Source: Plotosus lineatus
Lineage: Eukaryota; Chordata; Actinopteri; Siluriformes; Plotosidae
DNA length: 64,000 nucleotides
Assembly: GCA_024760905.1 (NCBI GenBank)
Contig: CM045735.1
Span: 4,494,661-4,558,660, forward strand
Reading direction: 5' to 3'
Part shown: positions 24,240 through 36,954 of the stretch, piece after piece
Numbering within the stretch: the stretch's first letter is position 1
Layout of the letters: every line of letters starts with the position of its first letter
The notes under the pieces: model-generated
Seen by the model: only the letters and a program-made list of their open reading frames with translations
What the model was told of the DNA's origin: nothing
Database searches by the model: none
Made by a program: the position numbers and the translations under genes

Positions 24240-24730
24240 CAAATCATTTATTTAATGAGGAAAATGACTCTGTTTGCATTGCTGTACACTTTCTGCTTTT
24301 CTTCAGCAGCCTCCAGTTGAAATTATACCTCTGCTCCGTTAAAGCTGCTAATGTACAGTATACACTATAACCAACTTTCGTTTTCTTTTATTGGATTTCC
24401 CCCCATTTTCTCCATAATTTGCTCGTATCCAGCTCTCACCCATCGGGTATTGCCTTGCCTGTCACACGACCACCACCGACCAGGGAGGGGCGAAAACATG
24501 CACACTGCCCCCTCCGGGACATGCAATGCTAACCACTTGCCTCATTTCGAACTGTGGCACCATGCGTATTTGGCAGCGAGTGTAACACACTCGAAGGATA
24601 AGCACTATCCGCCCCTTGTACGAATGAGCTTACAAACACTTGAGTGACAGGGAAGTGAGCTTATGCCGTCCTCTCTCCTGTGAGAGCTCGGCCAGTTAGC
24701 TCCATTGGACGCCCGGCCATGCACAGCTGT
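24240..24730 (-). repeat. SINE-C copy, minus strand, degraded head
   Basis: It matches 16375-16497 over its left ~125 bases and 30588-30960 over the rest (shared blocks CATTTTCTCC and GACATGCAATGCTA). The tRNA-like head at the right end is lost or strongly mutated. Confidence 0.8.
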
Positions 24731-26118
24731 GTGCATTAATCCAGACTTGTGGTGATGTTATACAATCATCGGCTGACTGTGAAGTATGTATCATGTATGC
24801 AGGAGAAGGCAGAGTGCTTTCCTTTACATGGTACCTTTCAGCCTCTTCAGGTGATGCATTTTATATGATTTTAGAGAGCTGGTTGGAGAGTGATGAAAAT
24901 TGGGACGATAATGGTAAATCTATCAACCAATAAATTAAAATAAATATAAATGGGGTATCCACATTCCTCCTAATTTTAAGTGCTTTTCAGAGCAAGATTA
25001 ATTTCAAGTCTTTTCAGACATATATAAACAAAGGCTGATTTAAAAAAAAAAAAAAAATCATTGTTCCTTAATGCAGTTACGTGTATGTGTCCTGAAACTA
25101 TCAGTAGCAAATGTGGAGAATTTGATCCATGGCAGCTGGTATTAAGGTTAGTCGTGCTTTGTTCGTGAAGAGCAAAACACATGTTCTACAATGGCTTAGA
25201 GGAGATTATACATAATTTAATGTTATTTGGTTGGTATTGTTTTTCATTCTGTAAATTGGATCATGTTTTCCATACATTAATGAACAGAATGGCGTTTGAG
25301 TGCCAGTCCTCTTCAGTGTCGTGCCCCCCCACCCCCCATCTCCATCTCCATCACCACCAGCTGACATTTCAAAGATACTGTGAGAGATGAGATAATAACA
25401 ACGTTCATCTCAAATCCCTTCATCCCTGGCTTTCAGCGTACCCTTGGCATTCTATGCTTCAAAGGTACTAGCATTAAAGCCTCAGGACTCATGCTCCTCT
25501 CTGAGTACATCATCCAAAAAGTGTCTAAATAATTACTGACACTTCCTCATTGATTGTGGAACCATGGAATTAATGCTTTCTTTGGGCATAGAAAAAAAAA
25601 TCAGACCACGCTCGCTGTGCATGCTAAAAGGATGACCTCGATCATTAGGAAGCTGAAGAAGGCTGAATTGTGCATACTGAATCTGCCAAGTACCCCAACA
25701 CGGTCACGACGTAGCAACAGGCCACACCTTTGTGCTTCTTCCTGCTTTATCTTGTGCTTTATCAGGATACCCTTTACATAGAGTGGATATATATGTTCAA
25801 CTGCCATGCCAAGAAAAAAAAGAGCACAAGTAGGAAAGATTCCCAAATATTAACCCATCAGAAGTATCTGCAAGGCCGGAATGTTCTTCACCATTCATCT
25901 ATTTTGCCATCGCTTTCAATTCAGTATCCCTATAATGCAGGCAGGAAACTTTGCTAATAGATGAAGTTGTCTCAGAGAAATCCCCTGTATTAGTCATTAC
26001 AATCTCTCAGGGAGCTCCCGCTTGCCAATATCACAACACGATTAAACACTTCTTCCCCACAATCCATCTTTTACATATGAATGCGCCTGCGTACTAGACA
26101 GTAGTCGACACACACGCA

Positions 26119-26189
<71 letters not shown>

Positions 26190-26921
26190 ATCTCCATCCT
26201 TTGAAGCAGAATTTCAGGTTAATGAGCACGGACAGCTTGAGCCTCCTTCGTGTCGGTTTTGTTTGGGATCAGTCTCAGCACTCCTGGATAACGTGACAAA
26301 AAAAATCAATGGGGGACGGGTTGGGGGGGAGATCTTCCCCGTCTGCCTTCCTTTCATATAGATTGCTCATTGACTTCTTTTCTTTACAAACCCTCGACTA
26401 CTACTCCTAATCCCAGACATCAGTAGCACTGTGACCTAGGCAACAACTAGCAGTCTCTTGGCAGTTAACACGATGCTGTTATGTTTTTGTGTTACAGGTT
26501 GTAGCAGAAAGTAATAGTGCATGTTCTCAGCAATTATCAGCTCTAGTTTTATTACCATTCATCCTGGTTTTCTTGGTTCATCTGATTTCATGCATCTATG
26601 AATATATAGGTTGTACAAGTATGATCATGGGTGGACTCAGCAGCCAGTTATGAATACAATGAGCCGAGCTTACTCGGCTTGTCTCTAGGCTTGTCTCGTA
26701 TTGATTTCAAGAGAGGAATGGAGTGGAGGGTGTAATAATATAACAAGCTGCAGTCAGGAACTGCTTGCTCGTAGAGGAAGTGGGATAAACAGTAGATATA
26801 ACATATCACTGTATTCTTTTTACATATCGATTGGTTTGATATAAGGTAATATTTTCACTGTTGATCTGCTGATACTCAGTGTTTCGTTACTTTATTGTAG
26901 GAGTGTAATGGTATACTATTC
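24731..26921. other. Unique intronic DNA with a long CA microsatellite
   Basis: It holds (CA)n at 26112-26187 and an A-run at 25042-25056. No exon or family repeat was recognised. Confidence 0.5.
26112..26187. repeat. (CA)n microsatellite
   Basis: About 35 CA units, the first few interrupted. Confidence 0.97.
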
Positions 26922-26927
26922 TTTATC

Positions 26928-27072
26928 CAGGGATCCCAGATCTTCGCTATTTAGCGGAATTCTGCTATTTTAATGATAATTATTTATAATATATGCCACC
27001 AGCTAAAAATGTCATTTCCCGTATTTCTGAATTCCTTTCCTCTATTTTTTCTAAACCTCTCTGGCATCCCTA
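26928..27072. mobile_element. Small DNA transposon with 6-base target duplication, short member
   Basis: The left end is CAGGGATCCCAGATCTTCGC. The right end CTCTGGCATCCCTA reads inward as TAGGGATGCCAGAG. TTTATC is duplicated exactly (26922-26927 and 27073-27078). It is 145 bases long. The inner CGCTATTTAGCGGAATTC and TCCTCTATTTTTTCTAAACC match the 484-base member at 22073. Confidence 0.82.
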
Positions 27073-27098
27073 TTTATCTAACCTCAATTCTTGATATA

Positions 27099-27668
27099 CA
27101 GGGATCCCTTGCTACTTCCCGCTTCAAATAATGTGGCTTCAGTGCATCGCGTTTTTAAAAAAAAATAAATAAATATTCATCGAATTAAAAATTAAGGAAA
27201 TTAAGCGAGAATAGGGGGAAAGTTATGGAAAATGTCACAAAAACAAGGCCAATTATACAAAAAAAACCAAAACCCCTAAACAAACACTAAACAAAAACAC
27301 CCAAAATCTTACAACAAAACTGGATACATTATTGCATCTTTGTGTACCCGCATCTGCACACGTGCATGCGGTTGCGTATGTATGTCGTCTCATGCAATAC
27401 CATCTGTATCTGTGTGTACAACGCGCCCCAGCTTACTAACGAGATAAATTCATCTAAGAACGGCCGTTCTGAATCTGTTTGTAAGTCGTTACAGGGCATT
27501 CTTTAGAGGGGAACATATGTTTAAACCTTGTATAAGTAATCTATACAAATTTGTACTGTATACAATGTCTCGTTCCTCTCAAGCACAGCACATCGGATCT
27601 GATCAGATTTACAGAGTTTCAGTCTTATCCAGTTCATTATAATACTGGAGTCAAGTGAGGGATCCCTG
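27099..27668. mobile_element. Tigger-like non-autonomous element, TA-flanked
   Basis: It starts CAGGGATCCCTTGCTACTTC and ends AGGGATCCCTG, with TA on each side. The left 300 bases match the element at 47938 (shared AAAACAAACACTAAACA-type blocks). The right half differs. No transposase frame is visible. Confidence 0.75.
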
Positions 27669-29393
27669 TAATTTTGAATAATGAAAAATAATTTACTTTT
27701 TTTATTTCCATGTAATAAAAAATAAAAATCACATTTTTTCTGCCTGTATAAAATGTAATAAATTGAAAATCTCACAAACAGGTTTAATTAATCCCTCCAT
27801 AAGTTAGTGGTATTTTTTTGTGATTATTGTTAAATTACAAAAGTGTTTGCAATAAAATTGTGGTATTAACGGGAAATTGCAAAAATATTTGTATGTATGT
27901 CTGCATTTTACCATCTTCACAAGCATGACCTGGAAAGTGATGTGGTGATCTATGCCTCAAAGTTTGCATGGTCTGTTATTACCGGTGAAAATCGTGGTAT
28001 AAAAAATCGTGGCGAATGGTTAAAATTGCTCAGTCACCCAGAGTGCATGAGGATTGTGAAATATTTGTGAACTGATGCGATCGCAAATTGCTTGAATAAT
28101 CAAAGTTTTATCGTATATGTTGCACAGCTCCTACACCCAGTTGTAATGGTTAGTAGATCTCATCCTATAAGTATAGTGTAACACTGTCTAATCAGAATAA
28201 ACACCACTCGATATCATTGCAGAGTAATACTGTGTAAAGATGATTTAACTCTTATATCACACATGCAGAGCTAACACTCATTAGCTGAACATGTATGCCA
28301 CCCACCTCACTGCTTTATTTCGAAATATTTAATCTCTGTGACTGTGAAAATGTGCTGATTTTAAATGTATAATTTCTACCTCATGAGTACATTTTGAGAT
28401 ATGACCCCTCTGCAAAGATTACCATGTTAATCACCTCATATCTTTCATGACAGAACCCTCAGCAGCACGATGTTCAGCATGTGAATAATAGCACTGTCCA
28501 CTACAGACCTCCTAATTTGCTAATTGTTCCAGCTTGGGGAACAGGGTCTGATTATACTTTCCCCTGGCTCTACAGGGGGTAGACTGCAGGCAAAATACTC
28601 AGAACTCGATATGAAAAGCTCATATGGTCATGGAATTCTTCAGCTCATCTGCAAGCACATTAAATACGAATGACTCAAGGAGGATGAAAATATCCTTAAA
28701 TATCTAATTCTATCAACGACTTAAGGCTATATTTATCGTGCAAATGACCCTTTTTAATTTCATTGCAGTATTAAAGAAGTGTGTTTCATTCATTGTACAT
28801 AGTCTTCCAAGCTCTCTTAGAGCTGTATAAATTTTCAGCAGAGCAAAGGAGGGTCTGTCAAAGATTAAAATTTCAGCTTTGGATGTTTTAATTCTTTCTA
28901 CTGATTTTGCCTCTTAATTGCACGAAGGGAAAATCACAAGCCTTTGGAACACTCAGTCTGTTTAAAGTACATTATAATTCTAGTTGCTTTTTTGCTTCTC
29001 CAATCAACTCTGACAAGTTTTTCCTTTTCTTTTTTTTTGTAATTGCATACCGTCAGGTTGCTCTGAAAGAACATCTACATTATACATGTGTCCTGGCTGC
29101 TGTTGAGTCTCAGGACAGATCAATAAAATGTTCTCTGTTCTCAAGCCAACTAGTAATTGTAATATTGGTCAGAAATACACACACAAATCTTCCATGATGA
29201 ATAAAACATCTTATCAACTCATTATTTTAAAACCAGGAGTAGATATCATGTGATAATGACTTAAGCTGTGCTATAAATACTGAAAATCTAATTTAGAAAG
29301 ACATTGCGGTAAGCAGAAATGCAGCTCAAAGTACATTAGAAACATTTATTATATCCACACTATGGATGTAGTGTAAATTGTACTGGTCTCCCC

Positions 29394-29439
<46 letters not shown>

Positions 29440-30587
29440 ATATTGTGTGAAGAACTCTTGAAGCTCTACTCTCTCTGATATACTTAAGCCTGTATGGTAC
29501 CAACAAGTTATAGTTTGCAAAGCTGATATAAGTGCGGTGTGCAAAGTAAGAGAATAATATGAAGGACTTTGCAGTTGTATGGAAGTAATCTAAGGCAGCT
29601 CCGTGCCATACAGCTGCTGAGTATCCCCCCAACAGTGAGGTCTGATGACTCGATTCAAGGTTTTTTTTCTGCAGAAGCACAGTTGATGTACAGTACTGTG
29701 TTGAGCTGTAATAGATGAGCATGTACTTAATAATCGTCTCAAATTGCTGCTTATTTTGCCAATATAATAATATTCGTAGGGAAATCTAAAATTCCTGAAG
29801 AAATTCAGAACAGGGCTCTAGAGGACTGGCTATATTTATTGCGATAGAGAAGATTAATGAACATTTCATTATAATTAAGTGCCTTTATGTTAATAAGTGT
29901 GGATGGGTTTATAATATTTAGCAGTCATAAGCTCAGACCTCAATATTTAATATGAGAGAATATTTTCAGGTTACTACCTAACAACATTAGCTAAGTTAGA
30001 TAGATAGTTGGTAAACTAATTGTGCATGTACTATTCCATTAATTAATTGATAAATGCGCGCTTAAGAACCTTGATCTGAATTATATCGGTGAATTCTCAT
30101 CAATCCATATAATACTAGACAAACCTATCATCCACAAGTTGCAGGCCTGATTGGGCCAGAAGTTCAACCCCTGGAAACATATTGCTTACTGTCTGCATAA
30201 TCTCACCCAGTGTGTTGCAGCGTACTGTGGTTTTAGACACTCCTGTTTTCTAAGCTGCAGAGTGGTAATGGAAAAAACCCAAAGAAATTGTGTTATCAGT
30301 TGAGCCAGGATGGCACTGACTAAGCAGGTGCAGCTTTAGTTATCTGTTCACTAAAGAAGAAACCAGAAAGAACAAAAACAAAGCAAAAAGCTCTCAGCTT
30401 GTATAGTTATACTGCATTGAGTAGGCTTATACAAATTATAGTAGGTATGTTCATATGTATGTGTTAAAAAGAACATACACAAAATACTATAACAGTTATT
30501 ATATAACAGCTCTCCTACCATGTAATTCTGTAACGCTGTGCATCATGATTTTTATATTGGCATTATTTAGTTCACTATCCTAGTAAT
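27669..30587. other. Unique intronic DNA with an AC microsatellite
   Basis: It contains (AC)n at 29395-29437. No exon or family repeat was recognised. Confidence 0.5.
29395..29437. repeat. (AC)n microsatellite
   Basis: Pure run of about 21 AC units. Confidence 0.97.
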
Positions 30588-31024
30588 CCTGGATGCACCC
30601 CGGTTTCCCCCCATTTTCTCCCTAATTTAGTCGTATCCAATTACCACCCATCAGGTATTATCTTCCTTATCACATGACCACCAACAACCAGGGAGAGGCT
30701 AAAGCATGCACTTGCATCTTCCGTGACATGCAATGCTAGCCACCCGCCACTTTTCGAATTGCACATTTTGTGGACGGTCTAACACAATCGGAGGGAAAAC
30801 GCCGTCCACCCATTATAAGAAGGAGCTCACAGACACCCTTGATTTGCTGTTGATTGCAGAGAGTGACAGGGAAGTGAGAGTATGCAGTCCTTGCCTCCCA
30901 TGAAAGCTCAGCCAATCAGCTCCCGTGGACTCTCGGCCACACATGACTGTGCATTAAACCGGATTCGCACCTGTGATCTCTGGGTTAATCAGTTGCATAC
31001 CTTGTCTATGTGCCATCCAGGAGC
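30588..31024 (-). repeat. SINE-C copy, minus strand, with tRNA-like head
   Basis: The head at the right end reads on the minus strand GGCTCCTGGATGGCACATAG, with the B-box-like GGTGCGAATCC. The body continues leftward to the CCCCGGTTTCCCCCCATTTT region. It is the most complete SINE-C copy here. Confidence 0.82.
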
Positions 31025-31603
31025 CAGTCTTGTTGGCTTTCTCATTTTCATTTTTTTAAACCCTTTGATGCTGAACTTGAAAACATTGTTCATGCATTGG
31101 AGTCATCTCCTTTAGACTATTGTAATGCTTTGTTTATGGGCTGGGTAAATCTCTTTCAGAAAGCCTAGGCTGCATTTACATGGACACTTGAGCTTAAAAA
31201 ACTTGCTCCTGGAACAAGTTGTCCTGATGTTCTCAAGTAGGATAGTTTTAACGATCACAAAAATTCCACAAGTTATACCTATGACCTTCAAACGTGCGAA
31301 CCACGATATCATTTTGCCGTCCAGTGGTTTTATATTTCCGATTTTATATTTATTGCACTGGCTTACAGCTAAATTTAGGCTTTGTTTGCACAAAGCACTA
31401 AATGCTCATGTCCTGTACCGTTATAACATGCTCCACATATATTGTAATGTGCTTCCGGGAAGCTTTCTGCTAGATTTTGGTGAACAACATTGGAGCTTGT
31501 TGGTCATTGAGCTACAGGAACATTAGTGAGATCAGACACTGCTGGGTTGGGAGGCCTGTTGCACAGTACAACCCTACTGCATCACAGAAAACATACATTT
31601 TTT
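31025..31603. other. Unique intronic DNA
   Basis: Nothing recognised. Confidence 0.5.
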
Positions 31604-32236
31604 ATCATCATCTTCTTCTGGGGTCGGGTCGTGGGGGCAGCAACCTAAGCAATGAGGTCCAGACGTCGCTCTCCCCAGCCACTTCCTCCAGCTCTAGAGG
31701 GACATAGTCATAGACATAGTCCCTCCAACGTGTTCTAGGTCGACCCCAGGGTCTCTTCCCAGTTGGACATACCTGAAACACCACACCAAGGAGGCGTTCG
31801 GGAGGCGTTCTGACCAGATGCCCGAGCCACCTCAACTGGCCCCTCTCAATGTGGAGGAGCAACGGTTCTACTCCGAGCTTTCCCTGGATGGCTGATCTTC
31901 TCACCTTATCTCGAAGGAAGCTCATTTCAGTCGCTTGTATCCGTGATATTGTTCTTTTGGTCACTACCCAAAGCTCGTGACCATAGGTGAGGGTCGGAAC
32001 ATATGCTCAGCTCCCTCTTCACCACGATGGACTGGCTAAGGCTCCATCTTTGCAGGAGAGACTGCAGTGATCTGTCTGTTGAGCTCCCGCTCCATCCTTC
32101 CCTCACTTGTGAACAAGACCCTAAGATACTTTGACTCCTCCACTTGGGGCAGGACCTCATTCTTGATCCAGAGGGGGCATTCCACCCTTGTCCGACTGAG
32201 AACCATAGCCTCAGACTCGGAGGTCGCGATTTTCAT
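31604..32236 (-). mobile_element. LINE-2 family, 5'-truncated copy with RT C-terminal coding remnant
   Basis: Minus-strand translation gives KYLRVLFTSEGRMERELNRQ, then (after breaks) RIQATEMSFLRDKVRRSAIQ, LLHIERGQLRWLGHLVRTPP and GKRPWGRPRTRWRDYV, ending LLRLLPPRPDP. These are C-terminal motifs of a non-LTR retrotransposon family distinct from the RTE-like one. Frameshifts separate the two halves near 31965-32035. Confidence 0.88.
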
Positions 32237-33327
32237 TTTTTTTTTTTTGTCTTTTTTAAAAGGATTTTTATTATTATAAGACCTGCCCTGAAATGAGATT
32301 AGAATTAGTTTTGGGTATCTACTGTTATTTCTGAACATGCTTGAAAATGCAATTATAATAGTTTTACATTTTAATACGATACATTTGATAAATGTGCCTA
32401 TTCAGGATGTTTTTGCAGTATATCACTGTTTTACTGTCATAAAACACACGGATGCACTCACTGAAATGGAAAATAAATGTATCTGGTGTACAACCTTATA
32501 GAAGTGCAGTAAGAGAATCAGAGCTCAGTTTGTGCACGTGCAGCAGTGCTATAGCTGCTACACACATTCTGCATAATAATTATGCTGCTGAATGCAGAGA
32601 ATTTCGTACAAAGACAGAGCAACCGTTAATATTTTAATGATCAAAACAAACCTGATGGGTTTTTTCCTACTGATGTATTGAGCATGCAGTCATAGAGTAA
32701 TTACCTTCACCGCATTCTGGTCTCAGAAAATGGCGTCACCAGCAGGTTTTGTCTACATTAAAGTTCCTCGAGTGTGCTTTGGTTTAAGTCTGTTTAGACT
32801 TGTTGTTTTTTAGGGTTTTTTTAGATTGGACAGATTGTAAAAATAATTTTATGTTTGCTGATGCAATGCCTTGGGGTGAATATCTTAGTAGAGGATGTCA
32901 AAATAATGCATCAGGGATGCTATAAAACAATAAAAAGTAGATCATTGCAGCTTAACAAGGTTGGTCTTTCAATGATTATTTTATATTGTGCACTGAATAT
33001 TGGATAGTCAATATCACTTTATAACCGAGAACTGAGTGCTATTATCCAACAACTGCTGAGGCCCTTGGTGTGGTTTTATAGCACACCAAGAAAGGGCATC
33101 TAAAATGAAAGGTATTCGCAGTATGTGAATGGTTTAAAAATATTTTAAACTGGTAGAGAAATTACTGGCCAGCTGCCTGTGGTAACGCGATACACCACTG
33201 TGAAACATCATGCTGGTGATACCTCAGTGCACTATGTAAATATTAGCCTAATATAAATATAACATGTGACTATATCTGCGTGTACAAAACAATAAAAATC
33301 TTTTTGATAAACTCATTGATCAACATG
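32237..33327. other. Unique intronic DNA
   Basis: Nothing recognised. Confidence 0.5.
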
Positions 33328-33421
33328 GTGGGGCCGGTGGTGTAGTGGTTAGGGTGCTACGCTCATGATCAGGAGGTTGTGTGTTCAAATCCCAGTTAGA
33401 CCCCCACTGTGCTAAGACCAT
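33328..33421 (+). repeat. SINE-D 5' part (tRNA-like head)
   Basis: GGGGCCGGTGGTGTAGTGGT with TAGTGGTTAGG fits an A box, and GTGTTCAAATCCC fits a B box. It matches the start of the copy at 41704, then stops after GTGCTAAGACC. The missing remainder may be the piece at 35017. Confidence 0.85.
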
Positions 33422-33521
33422 GTGTTCAATGTAACGTTTATTTTGTAATTGTAAGGACCCCTATGGAATAAGTTTTACCAAACTTTTATGGGCTATCCTT
33501 GATTTCAACTACTCTTATGCA

Positions 33522-33582
33522 AGGTTTTATTTATTTATTTATTTATTTTTATTTATTTATTTATTTTTATTTATTTATTGTA
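33522..33582. repeat. (TTTA)n microsatellite
   Basis: Repeated TTTA units with two TTTTTA interruptions. Confidence 0.92.
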
Positions 33583-33629
33583 TTTGTTATTCTACATTTG
33601 TATTAGTTGTTAACAAATTTTTGTTTTAT

Positions 33630-34005
33630 ATCTTCTTCTTCTTGATCTTGTTCTTCCTTTTCCTTTCGGCTTTTCCCTTCAGGGATCGCCACAGCGAATC
33701 ATCTGCCTCCATCTCAACCTGTCCTCTGCATCTTTTTCTCTGACACCAACTGCCTTCATGTCCTCCTTCACCACATCCATGAATCTTCTCTTTGGTCTTC
33801 CTCTGGGCCTTCTGCCTGGTAGTTCCAACCTCAGCATCCTACTACCAATATACTCACTATCCCTCCTCTGTACATGTCCAAACCATCTCAATCTAGCCTC
33901 TCTGACTTTGTCTCCAAAACCTCTTAAATGTGCTGTCCCTCTGATGTACTCATTCCTGATCCTATCCATCCTCGTTACTCCCAAAGAGAACCTCAACATT
34001 TTCAT
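33630..34005 (-). mobile_element. RTE-like LINE, 5'-truncated 3' end
   Basis: It encodes in one frame LRFSLGVTRMDRIRNEYIRG through ELPGRRPRGRPKRRFMDVV to MIRCGDP. This is the C-terminal ~108 residues, nearly the same as the copy at 11259. The 3' UTR (GGGATCGCCACAGCGAATCA on the plus strand) and tail follow. It is a recent, well-preserved fragment. Confidence 0.93.
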
Positions 34006-34147
34006 ATACAGTAATTGTTTTTTATCTAGTCTTTTATTTTATTTTATTTTATTTTATCCGGTATGTTATGTTTTATTTGTTTTTTTGGTTTTTTTTTAGA
34101 TTGAAGTTCTCATTTTATATCAGTAAGGCAAATAATTTATCAGTTTA

Positions 34148-34884
34148 CAGTGCGTCTTCGACTTATGACCTATGCGAGTTACGAATGATCGACTTTACGA
34201 CTGCAAAAGTGGTGAAGCCTGATTCATAGCAGTGCAGTGCGAGTGTTGCGCGCAACAGTTGTTTGGGCTGCCGGCAGCGCCAGTATCTTAAAAGGCCGAG
34301 CAGGAGATGATGCAACTTCACTTTCTAACTGCTCAGAGCAAATTTATTCATCTACTTTCAATGCCACGTCACTGTGGCGCGAAGCCAATCCTTTCTGTGT
34401 GGGTGGGTCCGATACTTTGAAACTCTAATTTTATTGGACTCACACGCTGCAGTGTTTATGACAGGAAGCGCGTCCAAAGTTTTGGCAATCAGCTGGTCTG
34501 CAGGTTGAAGTTTTTCCATGTCTGTCCTTTTGTGTTTGCTTGTCAGCTGTGCTTGGCTTCGTGGAAATGAGCCGATCAAAATGAGGAAATTTATCTCTTT
34601 ACTCAAACAACACGCGCAGTCTGTGGCTGTTGTTATAATCCAATAAAATTGGAGTTTGAAGCTATGGGACCCGCCCACACAGTGGAGTACAGAAAAGATT
34701 GTCTCTCCGCTGCGTGTCACAGTGATGTGGAATTGAAAATAGATGTATAGATTTAAATGCGCGGGATTTATTCATCTGTTTTTGTTTGGCGTGAGTGTAT
34801 TTGGATGGAAATTCGACATACGACCAGATCGAGTTACGACCGGTCTACCAGAACCAAATGCGGTCGGAAGTCGACGACTCACTG
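34148..34884. mobile_element. Tigger-like non-autonomous element, TA-flanked
   Basis: The left end is CAGTGCGTCTTCGACTTATG. The right end read inward is CAGTGAGTCGTCGACTTCCG. TA lies on each side. Subterminal GAGTTACGA motifs recur at both ends. The length is 737 bases and no transposase is recognisable. An internal inverted repeat pairs AAGCCAATCCTTTCTGTGTG with the region near 34660-34700. Confidence 0.82.
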
Positions 34885-35016
34885 TACTTTGTTTATTAGT
34901 AATGTATTGGTGTGAGCTTTGTACAAATAATTTTTGCTTTTTTATGCCATTTAAGAAACCCATATTAAACCCATATTGCATGATAAGTATGAGTATTATT
35001 TGTCAATCAATCAATC

Positions 35017-35087
35017 AGACCCCTCGGCAAGGTCTTAACCACAAGTGTGCCTCTGCTCACCCAGCAATATAAATGGGTACCAATAAT

Positions 35088-35161
<74 letters not shown>

Positions 35162-35290
35162 TGCACTGGGAAGGTAACCTGTGATGGACTAGCGTCCCAT
35201 CCAGGAGGAGTTGGTAGCTTCACGCTACAGAAACCGGAAATAAGCACCGGCCTGATGAGCCGCTAGGCTCGGGTGTAAAAAGCCCAACAG
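35017..35290 (+). repeat. SINE-D 3' part with TA microsatellite
   Basis: It begins at AGACCCCTCGGCAAGGTCTT and matches the 3' two thirds of the copy at 41704 (shared TAACCTGTGATGGACTAGCG and AGCACCGGCC). A (TA)n run expanded inside it at 35101-35160. Confidence 0.88.
35088..35160. repeat. A-run and (TA)n microsatellite inside SINE-D
   Basis: About 30 TA units after an A-run. Confidence 0.96.
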
Positions 35291-35514
35291 ATTGATCAAC
35301 GTAAACTTAAATTTTACATCATCATCATCATCATCATCATCATCAACAACTTAAATTTTACCTCAGCATCTATAACTTTTGAAATAATCAATAAATAAAG
35401 TATCTCATGCATTTTGTTTAAAGTTGTCCTTGCAAAAGTCTTAATCTGAAGAAATGTTCTAAAGATAATTAGAAAAATAATGAAGTTATTAAATGGATGT
35501 GCAAAAAACGTGAA

Positions 35515-36000
35515 TTTTTCTTGTTCGGTCTCCGCGTGTTAGGGTCTTCTCACTGGATCATTCCGCTCCATCTCATTCTGTGCTTTACAGCTTTCTCCGT
35601 CATCCCAATCATCTGCATGTTCTCTCTCATCACAACCATAAATCTCCATGGACGTCCTTCTACCAGGCAGTTCCATCGTCAGCATTTTCTACCCTTCAAC
35701 CCTCCTTGAAATATGCACCAACCATCTCAATCTGGCTGTTCTCACATTATCCCCAAGCATTCCTACCCCTGATTCTCTTCTAACCCCTGATGCCCTTCTA
35801 TTGTAAATCTTTCCAGCATTTCTTCTCTATCTGTATCTCTTCATGTCTTTACTTTGGGTATTTGACCCCAAGTATTTCAATTCATCTGCCTTCATCAACT
35901 CTGCTTTGTGCCCCTTCACTCCTTTGATTGCTGCACTTGTTTCATTATGTTTGTGCCTAGAATTTGATCTCTGACACATGAAACATTTATCTTCAACTTT
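35515..36000 (-). pseudogene. Old, degraded LINE reverse transcriptase remnant
   Basis: The minus strand carries ADELKYLGSNTQSKD, matching the FKYLGSTIQSNG region of RTE-like RT. Further left is a GRPWRFMVV-like piece, matching the GRPKRRFMDVV region. Between them the frame is broken many times. It is more diverged than the copies at 11259 and 33630, so it is either older or a related family. Confidence 0.7.
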
Positions 36001-36317
36001 TTCTGTTAAACGCTTGGAGAGCAAACATGTTTTTTTTACACACACAATAATGCATTGGTCTCATAGCTTTCACCAAGGATGTGATATTTTTGCCAGCTGT
36101 ATTTGTTTGTGTGTCTGTTTCTGTTTGCCTATTTGTGTGTTTGTCTGCAAACAAAAAATTATGAAGAATTTTTCCTGATTTTTTTTAATGCAAGGTGGAT
36201 AATATGTCAAGAAACAAATTATTAGTTTGATTGAAGGAAAATATCAGCGATTCTGTCATTACTTGACAGAGGTTTGCAGTCTTGATTGTTTCTCATTAAC
36301 ATCTATAACACTCATTC

Positions 36318-36517
36318 AGAGTTGGCCAGGGCGGACTTCACCCTGGAGAGCTTGCCAGGCCACTGCAGGGCAAACACTCACACAACCTGCTGTGCATGTT
36401 TTTAGACTGTGGTAGGAAACCCATGCAAGCACGAGGAGAACATGAGCTGGAATCAAACCCAAGACCTTCTTGCTGTGAAGCGGACGTGCGAACCATTATG
36501 TCACAGTACCGCCCCTG
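36318..36517 (-). repeat. SINE-A copy, minus strand
   Basis: The head at the right end reads on the minus strand GGGCGGTACTGTGACATAAT with a B-box-like GGGTTTGATTCC. The tail side shows GGCCTGGCAAGCTCTCCAGG. Confidence 0.82.
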
Positions 36518-36954
36518 TCTATAACATAGTTTGAAAAATAAACAGGGTGGGGTGCAAAGCTTTTTCATGGTGCTTTATCTATTTTTTTGTTAGTTTTTGT
36601 TTTTGTATTGTAGTTATTCTTGACTGTATACAGGAAACAACATACAGTGGGCTGCTGCATAAAAAAACTCTTTAATGATAAATTATATAAATTATATGAA
36701 TTATATAAATTTAATTATAATTATGCTTCAGATAGTTTTATGCTTAATCACTGACTAACAAGATCAATGCATTTTAAACCCAGTGTCCCCTAATCATCCT
36801 CGGCATCAACCAAAAATAAATTTACATTATGACGCTGAAGGCTGGTGGAGAACAGAAACAAGGCCTCGAGCTGAAAGTGTCATCCACAGGCACTGATTAT
36901 TTATGGAGCACTCAGTCAGAAGAGACCCAAATGATACAGTACAGCAATACATCC

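Noticed and set aside
26112..26187. Possible CRISPR-like or tandem array
   Set aside because: It is a plain CA microsatellite; no repeat-spacer structure occurs anywhere in the window.
30882..31115. 77-codon plus-strand frame
   Set aside because: It lies across the antisense of the SINE-C head and is not a gene.
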